64,000 nt of DNA from Bradyrhizobium sp. LTSP885 (GTDB lineage Bacteria > Pseudomonadota > Alphaproteobacteria > Rhizobiales > Xanthobacteraceae): the NCBI RefSeq assembly GCF_000938305.1, contig NZ_JYMT01000040.1:142664-206663 (forward strand). Direction: 5' to 3'. The notes beneath the pieces were generated by a model that did no database searches, was not told the DNA's origin, and saw only the letters and a list, made by a program, of their open reading frames with translations. Made by a program: the position numbers and the translations under genes. This document shows, in pieces, positions 50,554-58,621 of this stretch (positions are counted from its first letter, which is position 1; the number at the start of each line of letters is the position of its first letter).

Positions 50554-51003
50554 ATGAACGAAGCCATTGTCCGCTCTGCGGCAGCACACGATCTGCCCGA
50601 GCTGTTGAAGCTTTACCGACACCTTCATCCGCACGATCCTCAGCTCGAGGCAGCAACCGCCGAGCGCGTCTGGTCGAAATTGCTGACATCCGGCGTCATG
50701 ACCGTGATCGTGGCGCAAGCAGCGGAGCTACTCGTATCCTCGTGCACGCTCGCGATCGTGCCGAACCTAACGCGAGGCGGCAGATCATATGGGGTGATTG
50801 AGAACGTCGTCACTCACGCCGACTACCGTCGGCTGGGGCTCGGCCGACGGGTTCTTGCTCATGCGCTCGATGTTGCCTGGCAGGCCGATTGCTACAAAGT
50901 CCTGTTGGCGACGGGTTCGAAGCGGGAGACCACCCTGCGCTTCTATGAGGAAGCAGGCTTTCATCGCGGCGGCAAAACCTACTTCGAAGTACGCCGTCCC
51001 TAG
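50554..51003 (+). CDS. GNAT-family N-acetyltransferase
   Basis: This encodes 149 residues. The GNAT core is plain: IVRSAAAHDLPELLKLYRHLH at the start, YGVIENVVTHADYRRLGLGRRVLAHALDVA (acetyl-CoA loop Q/RxxGxG) and ETTLRFYEEAGFHRGG at the end. It transfers acetyl from acetyl-CoA to an unknown amine. It ends 13 bp before a copied fragment of motE. Confidence 0.88.
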   Translation: MNEAIVRSAAAHDLPELLKLYRHLHPHDPQLEAATAERVWSKLLTSGVMTVIVAQAAELLVSSCTLAIVPNLTRGGRSYGVIENVVTHADYRRLGLGRRVLAHALDVAWQADCYKVLLATGSKRETTLRFYEEAGFHRGGKTYFEVRRP

Positions 51004-51016
51004 CGTGCAGTCTCCC

Positions 51017-51076
51017 AGGATGTCGGACATCTTGCGCGGTTGGCTCTGCGAGGCGATCTCGTAGAGCACGCTCATG
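51017..51076 (-). pseudogene. 60-bp copied fragment of motE
   Basis: Bases 51017-51076 match 54602-54661 (inside motE) at 58 of 60 positions. On the minus strand they read MSVLYEIASQSQPRKMSDIL, against MSVLYEIASQIQPRKMSDIL in motE. It has no start or downstream motE sequence, so it is a dead fragment. It marks a duplication or rearrangement between this place and the motE locus 3.5 kb away. Confidence 0.9.
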
Positions 51077-51206
51077 ATGCGCCACTGCTTCACGACAGCT
51101 GCGACACTCACGAGAAGTTTGTCGGAGAAGCAAGTGATGCGCTCCATGGCGCCGCCCGGCGGTCACATCTGCCCCGAGTATCCCATGCTTCTGCCTCACG
51201 ACGCCT

Positions 51207-51224
51207 TGACTTGACGCCAAGTCA
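51207..51224. promoter_or_regulatory. palindrome upstream of the MBL-fold gene
   Basis: The inverted repeat TGACTTG-ACGC-CAAGTCA lies 145 bp before the start of the MBL-fold gene, within an otherwise non-coding stretch. It resembles a regulator-binding site, but no regulator lies next to it except the Crp/Fnr gene 2.3 kb away. Its meaning is uncertain. Confidence 0.35.
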
Positions 51225-51368
51225 GACACCCATCACGTTAGATTTAAAGTATAATCGTCATATAATGGTGGAGGCGATCGTCACGAAAATTCGGGCGCCA
51301 TCACACCCGGTACAGAGCCACGCACGAGGCTCGCCCTTGGCACAACTTCCTTGAATACGAGGTTTAAT

Positions 51369-52301
51369 ATGAACCGCCGCGATATGATGAAGCTGGTTTC
51401 TCTGGCCGTGCTGCCGATGATGCCGGGAGCAGCAATGGCGGGTTCGGATAGCAAGACGCCCTCGTTGAGGTACAAGGTGTTTACTGTCACTCGCCCGGGC
51501 CTGAACCGCGATGTGCCGCCCGGTAAGGAGCCCCTGATGTGGGTGGCCAATTCGGCGACGCTCATCTACGGAGAGCGAGAGGCGGTCCTCGTCGATACCT
51601 TCCTTACGGTGGAGCAGTGCAACGGTTTGGCCGACGCCATTGTTGCGAGCGGGAAGACGCTGAAAGCAATTTATGTCACCCATGGACATGGCGATCACTT
51701 CTTCGGGATAAAGGTTTTGCAGGATCGATTCCCAGGCGTGAAAGCCTTGGCGACAGCTGAAGTCGTCGCAAAAATGAAGCTTCAGATCACGCCGGAGAAA
51801 TTGAATAGCCGGTGGCGCAAACTGTTCCCAAATCAAATTCCGGACCCCATTTCCATCGCGGAGCCCCTGGACGGCAGTGAGATCGATTTGGAAGGAAGCA
51901 AATTGATCGTTGCGAAGGTCGGGCATACGGACACTGACGATACAACGTGTCTTCACGTCCCATCCATCGGGTTGGTCGTCGCCGGCGACGCCGTCTATAA
52001 CGGCATTCATCCATTCCTCAACGAGTCGAACCGGCAAACCAGGCTGGAATGGATTGCCGCGCTCGACAGGATCGACGCGCTGAAGCCGTCAGCGGTTGTT
52101 GCGGGACACAAGATTCCTGGCAACGATGACAGTCCGAAAAATGTGGAGGAAACGCGTCAATACATCCGCGACTTCATTCGGTTGAACGACGCGACAAAAA
52201 CCGCCCGCGAGTTCTATGACCGGATGCTGGAGCTTTACCCCGATCGGGCCAATCCCGGTTCCCTCTGGAGTTCTGCGGCTACTGCCAAGGCCGAGACATG
52301 A
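51369..52301 (+). CDS. exported MBL-fold metallo-hydrolase
   Basis: This encodes 310 residues from the ATG at 51369; an upstream TTG is less likely. The N-terminus MNRRDMMKLVSLAVLPMMPGAAMAG has a twin-Arg-like RRDMMK motif with a hydrophobic core, suggesting Tat export. The metallo-beta-lactamase signature THGHGDHFFG and later VGHTDTDDTTCLHV and VVAGDAVYNG, then VVAGHKIPG, give the metal ligands. It may hydrolyse a lactone, sulfate ester or thioester; the exact substrate is unknown. Confidence 0.87.
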   Translation: MNRRDMMKLVSLAVLPMMPGAAMAGSDSKTPSLRYKVFTVTRPGLNRDVPPGKEPLMWVANSATLIYGEREAVLVDTFLTVEQCNGLADAIVASGKTLKAIYVTHGHGDHFFGIKVLQDRFPGVKALATAEVVAKMKLQITPEKLNSRWRKLFPNQIPDPISIAEPLDGSEIDLEGSKLIVAKVGHTDTDDTTCLHVPSIGLVVAGDAVYNGIHPFLNESNRQTRLEWIAALDRIDALKPSAVVAGHKIPGNDDSPKNVEETRQYIRDFIRLNDATKTAREFYDRMLELYPDRANPGSLWSSAATAKAET

Positions 52302-52356
52302 CGCTGCACACAGATTGCGATGCCGACCTCAATCGCGGGTCGTCGCGAATCCGAAA

Positions 52357-53394
52357 TCAATCCTTTGAAGTCGCGGGCAAAATGTATCGATCCAACAAGT
52401 CCAACTCGGGCGCAACCATGTTTTTGGATACGTGGGACGCGTTGAAGACGACGACCATGTCAAGCGCGGGGATGATGATGGTCTTTTGGGAATTGTAGCC
52501 CCTCGCGTAGATCCATTGAACGACGCGGTCCCTGTCCAGTGATTGCCCGAGCCACCACTGATAGCCATAAGAGCGCGGGCCTTCCGTCCTGATTTGCTCA
52601 GCCGTCGATTGAACCACCCAAGACGCCGGAACGATCTGCCGACCGTCCCAAACTCCACGATTGAGAACAAGCTGGCCGATTTTCGCCCAGTCGCGGGGCC
52701 GCAGGTTCAGCCCCTCACTCGATGTTGGAAGACCGGTAAACGGCGATTTATACCACTCAACATCTTTGATGCCGAGCGGTGCGAAAATGTCCTCCTGAGC
52801 CAAAACATCGACGGTCTTCCCGGTGACCTTTTTCAGGATGGCTCCAACAAGTTCGGTTTCGCTGTTGTTGTACTCGAAGGAGACACCGGGAGCTCTGCCG
52901 GAGCCCAATCCCGCTGACATTGTCAGGAGATGGCGCAGGGTTATGGGATCCTTGTCAGGCATATGGAGATCGGCATCATCTGGAAAATACGCAACAACCG
53001 GAGCGTCCAGGTCCTTGATCAAGCCGCGATCCATGGCGATCCCGACCAGCAGCGAGACGACGCTTTTGGTCATAGAATTGCCGCGGTGCCGCGTGGTCGC
53101 GTCGGCATGGATCTGCTGCTGAGGGTAGGCGAAGTAGCGTTCGTAGACGAGCACCCCGTGGCGAACGACGACAATTGCGTCCACATTGGCGAGTTTGGCG
53201 CCGGTTATGCCGTCGTCCATCGTGCAAAGCAGTCTCGAGTTCACGCCCTGTTTTTCCGGCGACGTCATCGCCCATCCGTCATGGATATCCGACGGAATGC
53301 CGCAGCCGGATGCGGCTTCGGCTCCGAACGCAGTTTGAGCTCCGATGGGACTGAAAGCGAAGGCACACAAGGTCGCAATGATCCGTGCCCGCAT
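52357..53394 (-). CDS. secreted serine hydrolase of the beta-lactamase-like family
   Basis: This encodes 345 residues from the ATG at 53394, where the signal peptide MRARIIATLCAFAFSPIGAQTAFGAEA begins. The nucleophile motif SMTKSVVSLLVG and the Tyr motif FEYNNSETELVG define the class C/6-aminohexanoate-dimer-hydrolase-like branch. The C-terminal part has RSYGYQWWLGQS and YARGYNSQKTIIIPALDMVVVF. It is distinct from the enzyme at 41420-42637. It is convergent with the MBL-fold gene and may be nylon-oligomer- or ester-hydrolase-like. Confidence 0.85.
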   Translation of the reverse strand: MRARIIATLCAFAFSPIGAQTAFGAEAASGCGIPSDIHDGWAMTSPEKQGVNSRLLCTMDDGITGAKLANVDAIVVVRHGVLVYERYFAYPQQQIHADATTRHRGNSMTKSVVSLLVGIAMDRGLIKDLDAPVVAYFPDDADLHMPDKDPITLRHLLTMSAGLGSGRAPGVSFEYNNSETELVGAILKKVTGKTVDVLAQEDIFAPLGIKDVEWYKSPFTGLPTSSEGLNLRPRDWAKIGQLVLNRGVWDGRQIVPASWVVQSTAEQIRTEGPRSYGYQWWLGQSLDRDRVVQWIYARGYNSQKTIIIPALDMVVVFNASHVSKNMVAPELDLLDRYILPATSKD

Positions 53395-53524
53395 GTCAGG
53401 TTCTCCGCAACCATTGCTCACGATGGCCCGATTGGGAGCTGGCGTTCCTTGTGTGTCTATTTTGCGGCGTTGTGTCGCACGGGCACGCACGAGGCGCTTC
53501 GAAAACAGAATCTCCAAATGGGCG

Positions 53525-54226
53525 TCAATCGTCGCCGCGCGTTCCTGCGCTCGCGAGCTCCCGCAGCGCCGGCGCATCGAGGACGACAATCGCGCCGTGT
53601 TCAAGACGAACCCATTTGCGCAAGACCCACGCCCGCAATTGCTTGTTGATGCTCTCGCGGGTCATGCCGACCATGTCGCCGATTTCCTGTTGCGTAATCG
53701 CAATGGTGCCCCCTTCGGCATCGAGCTTGCGCGCCTCGCTCAGGCCAAGCAGCGCGCTGGCAAGTCGCCCCGGCAAATCCTGCAGAATGAGCTGCTCGAC
53801 CTGATCGCTTGTCCGCCGAACCCGCGCGCACAACAGCTCGATGAACTTCATGGCGAGCGTCGGCTGGCTGCGCACGAAGGGGAGAAAGTCGCGGCGGTCG
53901 ATGACGAAAATCTCGCAATTGGTGTTCGCCGTGGCGTCGGCGCTCCGCGGCTGTGCATCCAGCACCGCCATCTCGCCGAACAGCTCGCCGGGCCCGATCA
54001 AGTTGAGGATTGCGTTGCGGCCTTCGGAGGAGGAGATACTGATCTTCACCGTGCCGCTGATAACAACGTAAAGGCTGTTGCCCGGATCATCCTTGGCGAA
54101 AAGCGTGGCGCCTCGCTTCAGCACAGTGTGCTTGGCGTAGCGGCAAAGCTGGTCGAGCGCCTCGGCCGCAAGATCGCGAAAGTACGGGTGCTGGCGCAAG
54201 ACGGACAATTTAATGGGTTGGGTCAT
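53525..54226 (-). CDS. Crp/Fnr-family transcription regulator
   Basis: This encodes 233 residues from the ATG at 54226 (MTQPIKLSVLRQHPYFRDLAAEALDQL). The cyclic-nucleotide-binding fold (GATLFAKDDPGNSLYVVISGTVKISI; GELFGEMAVLDAQPRSADATA) is followed by the HTH (ITQQEIGDMVGMTRESINKQLRAW). The N-terminal FNR cysteines are absent, so it is not an O2-sensing Fe-S FNR. It may regulate the neighbouring secreted hydrolases. Confidence 0.9.
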   Translation of the reverse strand: MTQPIKLSVLRQHPYFRDLAAEALDQLCRYAKHTVLKRGATLFAKDDPGNSLYVVISGTVKISISSSEGRNAILNLIGPGELFGEMAVLDAQPRSADATANTNCEIFVIDRRDFLPFVRSQPTLAMKFIELLCARVRRTSDQVEQLILQDLPGRLASALLGLSEARKLDAEGGTIAITQQEIGDMVGMTRESINKQLRAWVLRKWVRLEHGAIVVLDAPALRELASAGTRGDD

Positions 54227-54474
54227 GTGATCCGCTGCCGAGAAAATCCGACAATTTGCGTGCCCGGTTGCTGCGCACGAGCCGTGGATCGGAAGGTCAC
54301 CGCGCCGAGCACCACGAGCCACCCCATGGGGCCATGCGCATGCAGTGGGGGGACGATACCACGCTCAAATCACCCAGTCTGTGATGACGTCACGCTCCAG
54401 ATCATCCGCCAGCCGCAGGCTGGTTGGGGCGCCACACGTCTCCCAGCGATAGGCGAAGAAACCACGCTAACCCG

Positions 54475-55278
54475 TCAATTCGACTTCGGCGTCAGCAGCC
54501 TGCCCTCGATCTTGGGAAGATCATCGCTCGTCGTGTTGCTGCCGGCGCGGCGCGCGAGTTCGACGGTGAGCCGCTCGGCGGCTTCCGGCTGCATCAGGCC
54601 GAGGATGTCGGACATCTTGCGCGGCTGGATCTGCGAGGCGATCTCGTAGAGCACGCTCATGTCGAGCCGGTCGAACACCTTGGCGGCGTCCTTCGGCTTC
54701 ATGTTCTCGTACATGGTGACGATGCCCTTGAAGCGGGCGGCGTCGGCCTCGGCCTTCTTGGCCGCGGTGGCGATCGCCTGGGCATCGTTGGCCTTGGCCT
54801 CCTCGACCTTGGACGCGATGCGCTTCTCGGCGGCCTTCAACAGGCTCTCGCGGATATCGACCTCGCGCGCGCGCTGCTCGAGTTCCTGGCGGCGCGCCTG
54901 CAGCCGTTCCAGGATGGCGCGCTCCGAGGCCGAGACCGGCGCGGTCTGGTCCATATTGACCACCACGCCGTCAGGCTTGGGCGCGGCTTCGGGAGCCACG
55001 GGCTTTGGCGGCTCCTCCTTCGTTTCTTGCTTCTTTTCTTCCTTGCCTTCCACCGATCCCGTGATGTCGGCGGGGTCGATCCTGACCTTGTCCGCCGCGA
55101 CCTTGTTGCGGCTGGGGAAGTTGAAGGTCTCCTGTGCCCACGACTGCGTGGTCGACTGCGGATCGTAGTCGAACACGTAGCCGCCATCGAGCACGAGGCC
55201 CGCGATCTTCAGCACCATCAGGCCGAAGATCGCGGCCAGCACGACGGGTATCACCCTAATGTCACGGAACCACTTCAT
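54475..55278 (-). CDS. motE: MotE-family flagellar motility protein
   Basis: This encodes 267 residues. One membrane helix (IPVVLAAIFGLMVLKIAGLVL) precedes a charged linker (KEEKKQETKEEPPKPV), a long coiled coil (ILERLQARRQELEQRAREVDIRESLLKAAEKRIASK) and the MotE/MgtE-like C-terminal domain (FKGIVTMYENMKPKDAAKVFDRLDMSVLYEIASQIQ). In Sinorhizobium MotE is a chaperone for the periplasmic motor protein MotC. It is the last gene of fliL-fliM-DUF6468-motE and overlaps the preceding gene. A fragment is copied at 51017-51076. Confidence 0.85.
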   Translation of the reverse strand: MKWFRDIRVIPVVLAAIFGLMVLKIAGLVLDGGYVFDYDPQSTTQSWAQETFNFPSRNKVAADKVRIDPADITGSVEGKEEKKQETKEEPPKPVAPEAAPKPDGVVVNMDQTAPVSASERAILERLQARRQELEQRAREVDIRESLLKAAEKRIASKVEEAKANDAQAIATAAKKAEADAARFKGIVTMYENMKPKDAAKVFDRLDMSVLYEIASQIQPRKMSDILGLMQPEAAERLTVELARRAGSNTTSDDLPKIEGRLLTPKSN

Positions 55279-55748
55279 GCAGCGAGGCCGCTGGCCCTCC
55301 GGCGCTCGGTGAAGGCTTCGGCGGCCGCCGCGACGGCACGCGCGGCGGAGACCCTCGGCGCCGGTGCGACCGCTGCTGATGGCACCGATGCCGATACAGG
55401 CCCCGCTGGGGGTTCAGCGGGCCGCGCCGCAAGCGCGATCTTGGACAGGCGGCGCACCACATGATCGCTTTCGGCGAGCTGGCTCTTCAGATGCGCCGAC
55501 ATCTGCGTCGCCGCCTCGAGCCGGTTGCCGAGGTTCTCGTTGACGTCGCGAACGGCGTGCTTCAGCCCGCCGATCGCCCGCTCGGCGATCTCGGTCGCGG
55601 TGATCAGTTCGCCGATCGTCGCCTTCAGCGAATGCTCGTCCGCCTTCAGCCGCTGCAGCCGCTTGTTGAGCAGCCAGCAATAGCCGATCGTCAGCATCAG
55701 AAGCACTGCGACAAGACTCTCGATTGCTATTCCAAGTCCGTGACTCAT
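55275..55748 (-). CDS. DUF6468 flagellar-cluster protein
   Basis: This encodes 157 residues from the ATG at 55748, which overlaps the fliM stop (ATGA). An N-terminal membrane helix (IAIESLVAVLLMLTIGYCWLLNK) precedes a coiled-coil segment (RLQRLKADEHSLKATIGELITATEIAERAIGGLKHAV) and an Ala/Pro-rich tail. The DUF6468 family is found next to fliM/motE in alphaproteobacteria and has no firm role. The end also overlaps motE by 4 bp. Confidence 0.82.
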   Translation of the reverse strand: MSHGLGIAIESLVAVLLMLTIGYCWLLNKRLQRLKADEHSLKATIGELITATEIAERAIGGLKHAVRDVNENLGNRLEAATQMSAHLKSQLAESDHVVRRLSKIALAARPAEPPAGPVSASVPSAAVAPAPRVSAARAVAAAAEAFTERRRASGLAA

Positions 55749-56947
55749 GGTGCCTCCATCATCTTGGTCTGCTCGTCCGCCCTCTCGAACATCGCGAAGG
55801 TGGTTTGCGGCTTGCGCAAATTCTTGGTGACGCGGATCGCGACGCGGTCGCCGACCCGCCCCATACGCCCTTCGGTCAAAATGACGTTGCCGCAACGAAC
55901 CGACACCAGCGAGTTGGCGCTAATGTCGAGCGGCAGCGTGTCGCCGACCTTCAGCCGCATCAGCTGCTTCAGCGGAATGTCGGCCTCGTAGAGCACCGCA
56001 TCGACCGAGATCTCGGCCTGCGCCACTTCGGTGGCGAAATGGCCTTCCCAGATCTCGTCGCGGCCGAACTTTTCGCCCATGAACATCTGCAACAGCACGT
56101 TGCGGATCGGCTCGATGGTGGCGTAGGGCAGCAGCAATTCGACATTGCCACCACGGTCTTCCATGTCGATGCGCAACCGCACCAGGATCGCGGCATTGGC
56201 CGGGCGGCTGATCGCGGCGAAGCGCGGGTTGGTCTCGAGCCGGTCGATCGTGAACGTCACCGGCGACAGCGGCCGGAACGCCTGTTCGGCATCCGACAGC
56301 ACCACCTCGACCAGGCGCTTGACCAGGTTGGTCTCGATCGTGGTGTAGGGCCGGCCCTCGATGCGGAGCTGGGTCTGGCCGCGGCGGCCGCCGAGCAGCA
56401 CGTCGATCATCGAATAGATCAGGCTGGAATCGACGGTGGCGAGGCCGAAATTCTCCCACTCCTCCGCCTTGAACACCGAGAGCACCGCCGGCAGCGGGAT
56501 CGAGTTCATGTAGTCACCGAACCGCACCGAGGTGATGCGGTCGAGCGAGACTTCGACGTTGTCGGAGGTGAAATTGCGCAAGGATGTCGTCATCAACCGC
56601 ACCAGGCGGTCGAATACGATTTCGAGCATCGGCAGGCGCTCGTAGGACACCATCGCAGAATCGATGATGGCGCGGATGCCGGAATGCTCGTCGAGACTGA
56701 CGTCGCCGACGGTGAAGCCGAGGAGGTTGTCGATCTCCTCCTGCGACAGCACGCGCTCGCCATTGGCGGTCTTGCTGCCGAAATCGCGACTGCCGTCCTC
56801 GACCATGGCTGCCCATTGCAGCGACATGTTCTCGGTGAGTTCGTTCTTGGCCGCCTCCTCCGCTGCGGCAACGGGATCCTCGGAATCGAGCGAGGCTTCC
56901 CATTGCGCCGCAATGGCATCCTGGTCCATCTGGTCGTTGCCGGCCAT
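55745..56947 (-). CDS. fliM: flagellar motor switch protein FliM
   Basis: This encodes 400 residues. The CheY-P-binding motif EEIDNLLGF sits at about 70-78 rather than at the extreme N-terminus, behind an acidic extension (WEASLDSEDPVAAAEEAAKNELTENMSLQWAAMVEDGS). The CheC-like middle domain and the C-terminal SpoA domain (LKVGDTLPLDISANSLVSVRCGNVILTEGRMG) are complete. FliM is in the C ring and controls rotation direction. It overlaps the downstream DUF6468 gene and lies 18 bp after fliL. Confidence 0.96.
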   Translation of the reverse strand: MAGNDQMDQDAIAAQWEASLDSEDPVAAAEEAAKNELTENMSLQWAAMVEDGSRDFGSKTANGERVLSQEEIDNLLGFTVGDVSLDEHSGIRAIIDSAMVSYERLPMLEIVFDRLVRLMTTSLRNFTSDNVEVSLDRITSVRFGDYMNSIPLPAVLSVFKAEEWENFGLATVDSSLIYSMIDVLLGGRRGQTQLRIEGRPYTTIETNLVKRLVEVVLSDAEQAFRPLSPVTFTIDRLETNPRFAAISRPANAAILVRLRIDMEDRGGNVELLLPYATIEPIRNVLLQMFMGEKFGRDEIWEGHFATEVAQAEISVDAVLYEADIPLKQLMRLKVGDTLPLDISANSLVSVRCGNVILTEGRMGRVGDRVAIRVTKNLRKPQTTFAMFERADEQTKMMEAP

Positions 56948-56965
56948 GGCTTTATATCCGCCCCG

Positions 56966-57457
56966 TCACTGGATCACGACTTCCTTGAACAGCACCGCGT
57001 TGACCTGATTGGGCGCCAGCGCGAGATTGACACGCTTGGTCAGCTCCTCCTTGAGGCGGAACAGGCCGGCCGAGCCGTTGAGGTCGCTCGGGCGCAGTTC
57101 GCGCATATAGGTCTGGAACAGGTCGGTGACGCGCGGCAAAGCCGGCTTGATGGCCTCGGCCTGCTTCTCTTCCTTGACCTCGAGCACCAGCTTCAGTTTC
57201 AGGTACTGCACGCGCTCGCCGGGCGCTCCAACCAGATTGACCATCATGTCGGGGATGTCGACGAAGGACGGCGGCTTCGGCGGCGGCGCTTCGGCGTGGT
57301 GCTCCTCGCCGTGGCTGCGCATGAAGAAGAACCATCCGCCTGCACCGGCACCGACGATGACCAGGAAGCCGACGGCGGCAATGATCAGCTTGAGCTTGCC
57401 CTTCTTCGGGGCGGCGGCTGCGCCGTCGCCGCTATCCGTCTTTTCCTCGTCCGCCAT
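56966..57457 (-). CDS. fliL: flagellar basal-body-associated protein FliL
   Basis: This encodes 163 residues. An N-terminal cytoplasmic stretch (EEKTDSGDGAAAAPKKG) precedes one membrane helix (LKLIIAAVGFLVIVGAGAGGWFFFM) and a periplasmic domain with FVDIPDMMVNLVGAPGERVQYLKLKLVLEV. FliL sits around the stator and affects torque. It heads the operon fliL-fliM-DUF6468-motE, behind a CtrA-like box. Confidence 0.95.
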   Translation of the reverse strand: MADEEKTDSGDGAAAAPKKGKLKLIIAAVGFLVIVGAGAGGWFFFMRSHGEEHHAEAPPPKPPSFVDIPDMMVNLVGAPGERVQYLKLKLVLEVKEEKQAEAIKPALPRVTDLFQTYMRELRPSDLNGSAGLFRLKEELTKRVNLALAPNQVNAVLFKEVVIQ

Positions 57458-57578
57458 CGTCCGCCCGCTTCAATTGAAGGATGCGAACGCGATTACCACC
57501 AGCCTTGGCCTGAAGACGCGATACAAATGCCGCTGGCGCACGCGCGCCCCCACTGACGGCAACTCTGCGGTAATAATG

Positions 57579-57594
57579 GTTAATGGAAACTTAG
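57579..57594 (-). promoter_or_regulatory. near-consensus CtrA-type box upstream of fliL
   Basis: On the minus strand this is CTAA-GTTTCCA-TTAAC, one base short of the TTAA-N7-TTAAC consensus. It lies about 122 bp upstream of the fliL start. In Caulobacter the fliLM promoter is CtrA-controlled, which supports the assignment. Confidence 0.6.
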
Positions 57595-57712
57595 CATTAA
57601 CCCTCCACTAGGAAAAAACTGCCGGGCAAACATGGTCAACAAGACCTTTCTGCCGCCCCGTCAGGCGCCCGGTAAAACACCTAACCCATTCAAATTACGT
57701 AATATTTTGAGT

Positions 57713-57728
57713 TGGCACGGCTTTCGCT
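57713..57728 (+). promoter_or_regulatory. candidate sigma-54 promoter for flgF-flgG-flgA-flgH
   Basis: The element TGGCACGGCTTTCGCT has the invariant GG and GC separated by 10 bp and matches TGGCAC-N5-TTGCW with one mismatch (TCGC for TTGC). It points toward flgF, whose start is 112 bp downstream. Sigma-54 and FlbD control the class III flagellar genes in Caulobacter-like systems. Confidence 0.7.
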
Positions 57729-57840
57729 GAGAGGACAAGCGTAACCGGCAGGCTTGGGAGAGCCGAGAGGTTACCGACGATCCGGTGTCAAGGCTTGGGA
57801 GAGCTTAGCAATCGGATCACCTCACAGGGGAGAACCACCG

Positions 57841-58605
57841 ATGCAGAATACGCTTCTGGTCGGACTATCGAAGCAGATGGTGCTGGAGCGGCAACTCGAT
57901 GTCGTTTCCAACAACCTCGCGAACATGAACACCAACGGTTTCAAGGCCGACCGCTCGCTGTTCCAGGAATATCTGTCGACGAGCGCGCATGAGGACAATT
58001 TCGCCTCCTCGGACCGCCGCGTCTCGTTCGTGCAGGACCGCGCCACCTTCCACGACTTCACGGCGGGTCCGACCGAGCAGACCAAGAGCCCGCTCGACGT
58101 CGCGATCGACGGCGACGGCTTCCTCGTGGTGCAGACGCCCGGCGGCGAACGCTACACCCGCGACGGCAATCTGCAGATCAACAACCAGGGCCAGCTCGTC
58201 ACCTCTTCGGGCTACCAGGTGCTCGGCAATTCCGGCCCGATCGTGTTCCAGCAGACCGATCACGACGTCAACATCGCCGCCGACGGCAATATCACGGTGG
58301 TCGAGGGCACGGCCCGAACCGACTCGGTGCGCGGCAAGCTGCGGCTGGCGTCGTTCGCGCAGGCCCAGCGCCTGCTGAAGGAAGGCGGCAACCTCTACGC
58401 GCCGGGTGAAGGCGCCACGGCGGCGATCGACACCAAATCGCAGATCCGGCAGGGCTTCATCGAGAAGTCCAACGTCAATTCCGTCACCGAGATGAGCCGC
58501 ATGGTCGAGATCACGCGGACCTACACCGCAATCGCATCGCTTCTGCAGCAGCAGAGCGACCTGCACAAATCGGCGATCGAGAAGCTCGCCGACGTGCCGA
58601 CCTGA
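57841..58605 (+). CDS. flgF: flagellar basal-body rod protein FlgF
   Basis: This encodes 254 residues from the ATG at 57841 (MQNTLLVGLSKQMVLERQLDVVSNNLANMNTNGFKAD), with GGGGAGAA upstream. It ends with the coiled segment NSVTEMSRMVEITRTYTAIASLLQQQSDLHKSAIEKLA. FlgF is a proximal rod subunit. It is first in the operon flgF-flgG-flgA-flgH, downstream of a sigma-54-type element. Confidence 0.94.
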   Translation: MQNTLLVGLSKQMVLERQLDVVSNNLANMNTNGFKADRSLFQEYLSTSAHEDNFASSDRRVSFVQDRATFHDFTAGPTEQTKSPLDVAIDGDGFLVVQTPGGERYTRDGNLQINNQGQLVTSSGYQVLGNSGPIVFQQTDHDVNIAADGNITVVEGTARTDSVRGKLRLASFAQAQRLLKEGGNLYAPGEGATAAIDTKSQIRQGFIEKSNVNSVTEMSRMVEITRTYTAIASLLQQQSDLHKSAIEKLADVPT

Positions 58606-58621
58606 TCCGGAGGATTGACCG

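Larger units (their letters stand above)
51004..51368. other. 365-bp stretch with a motE fragment and the promoter of the MBL gene
   Basis: Contents: the 60-bp motE copy at 51017-51076, the palindrome at 51207-51224, and an AT-rich stretch (TTTAAAGTATAATCGTCATATAATGG) near 51241-51267 that could include the -10 of the next gene. No convincing ORF is seen. Confidence 0.7.
57458..57840. other. 383-bp divergent control region between fliL and flgF
   Basis: There is no gene here. It holds a near-CtrA box toward fliL (57579-57594), a sigma-54-type element toward flgF (57713-57728) and a 13-bp direct repeat (GGCTTGGGAGAGC at 57751 and 57792) just before flgF. These are listed separately or discussed in the findings. 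Confidence 0.75.

Noticed and set aside
41420..53394. Antibiotic-resistance beta-lactamases (two SxxK serine hydrolases and one MBL-fold enzyme)
   Set aside because: All three have catalytic motifs, but each resembles the broad esterase/peptidase or general hydrolase branches, with no sign of a resistance cassette or regulator such as AmpR.
54361..54400. TGACGTCA palindrome and short inverted segments upstream of motE/Crp
   Set aside because: The 8-bp palindrome is too short and common to claim as an operator, and no matching second site exists in the region.
55724..57556. 610-codon plus-strand frame antisense to fliM and fliL
   Set aside because: fliM and fliL are certain on the other strand. 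The frame is His/Arg/Asp-rich, typical of the opposite strand in GC-rich DNA.
57751..57804. Phage attachment site from the 13-bp direct repeat near flgF
   Set aside because: The two copies are only 41 bp apart with no integrase or tRNA nearby, so a control or leader element is a better reading.
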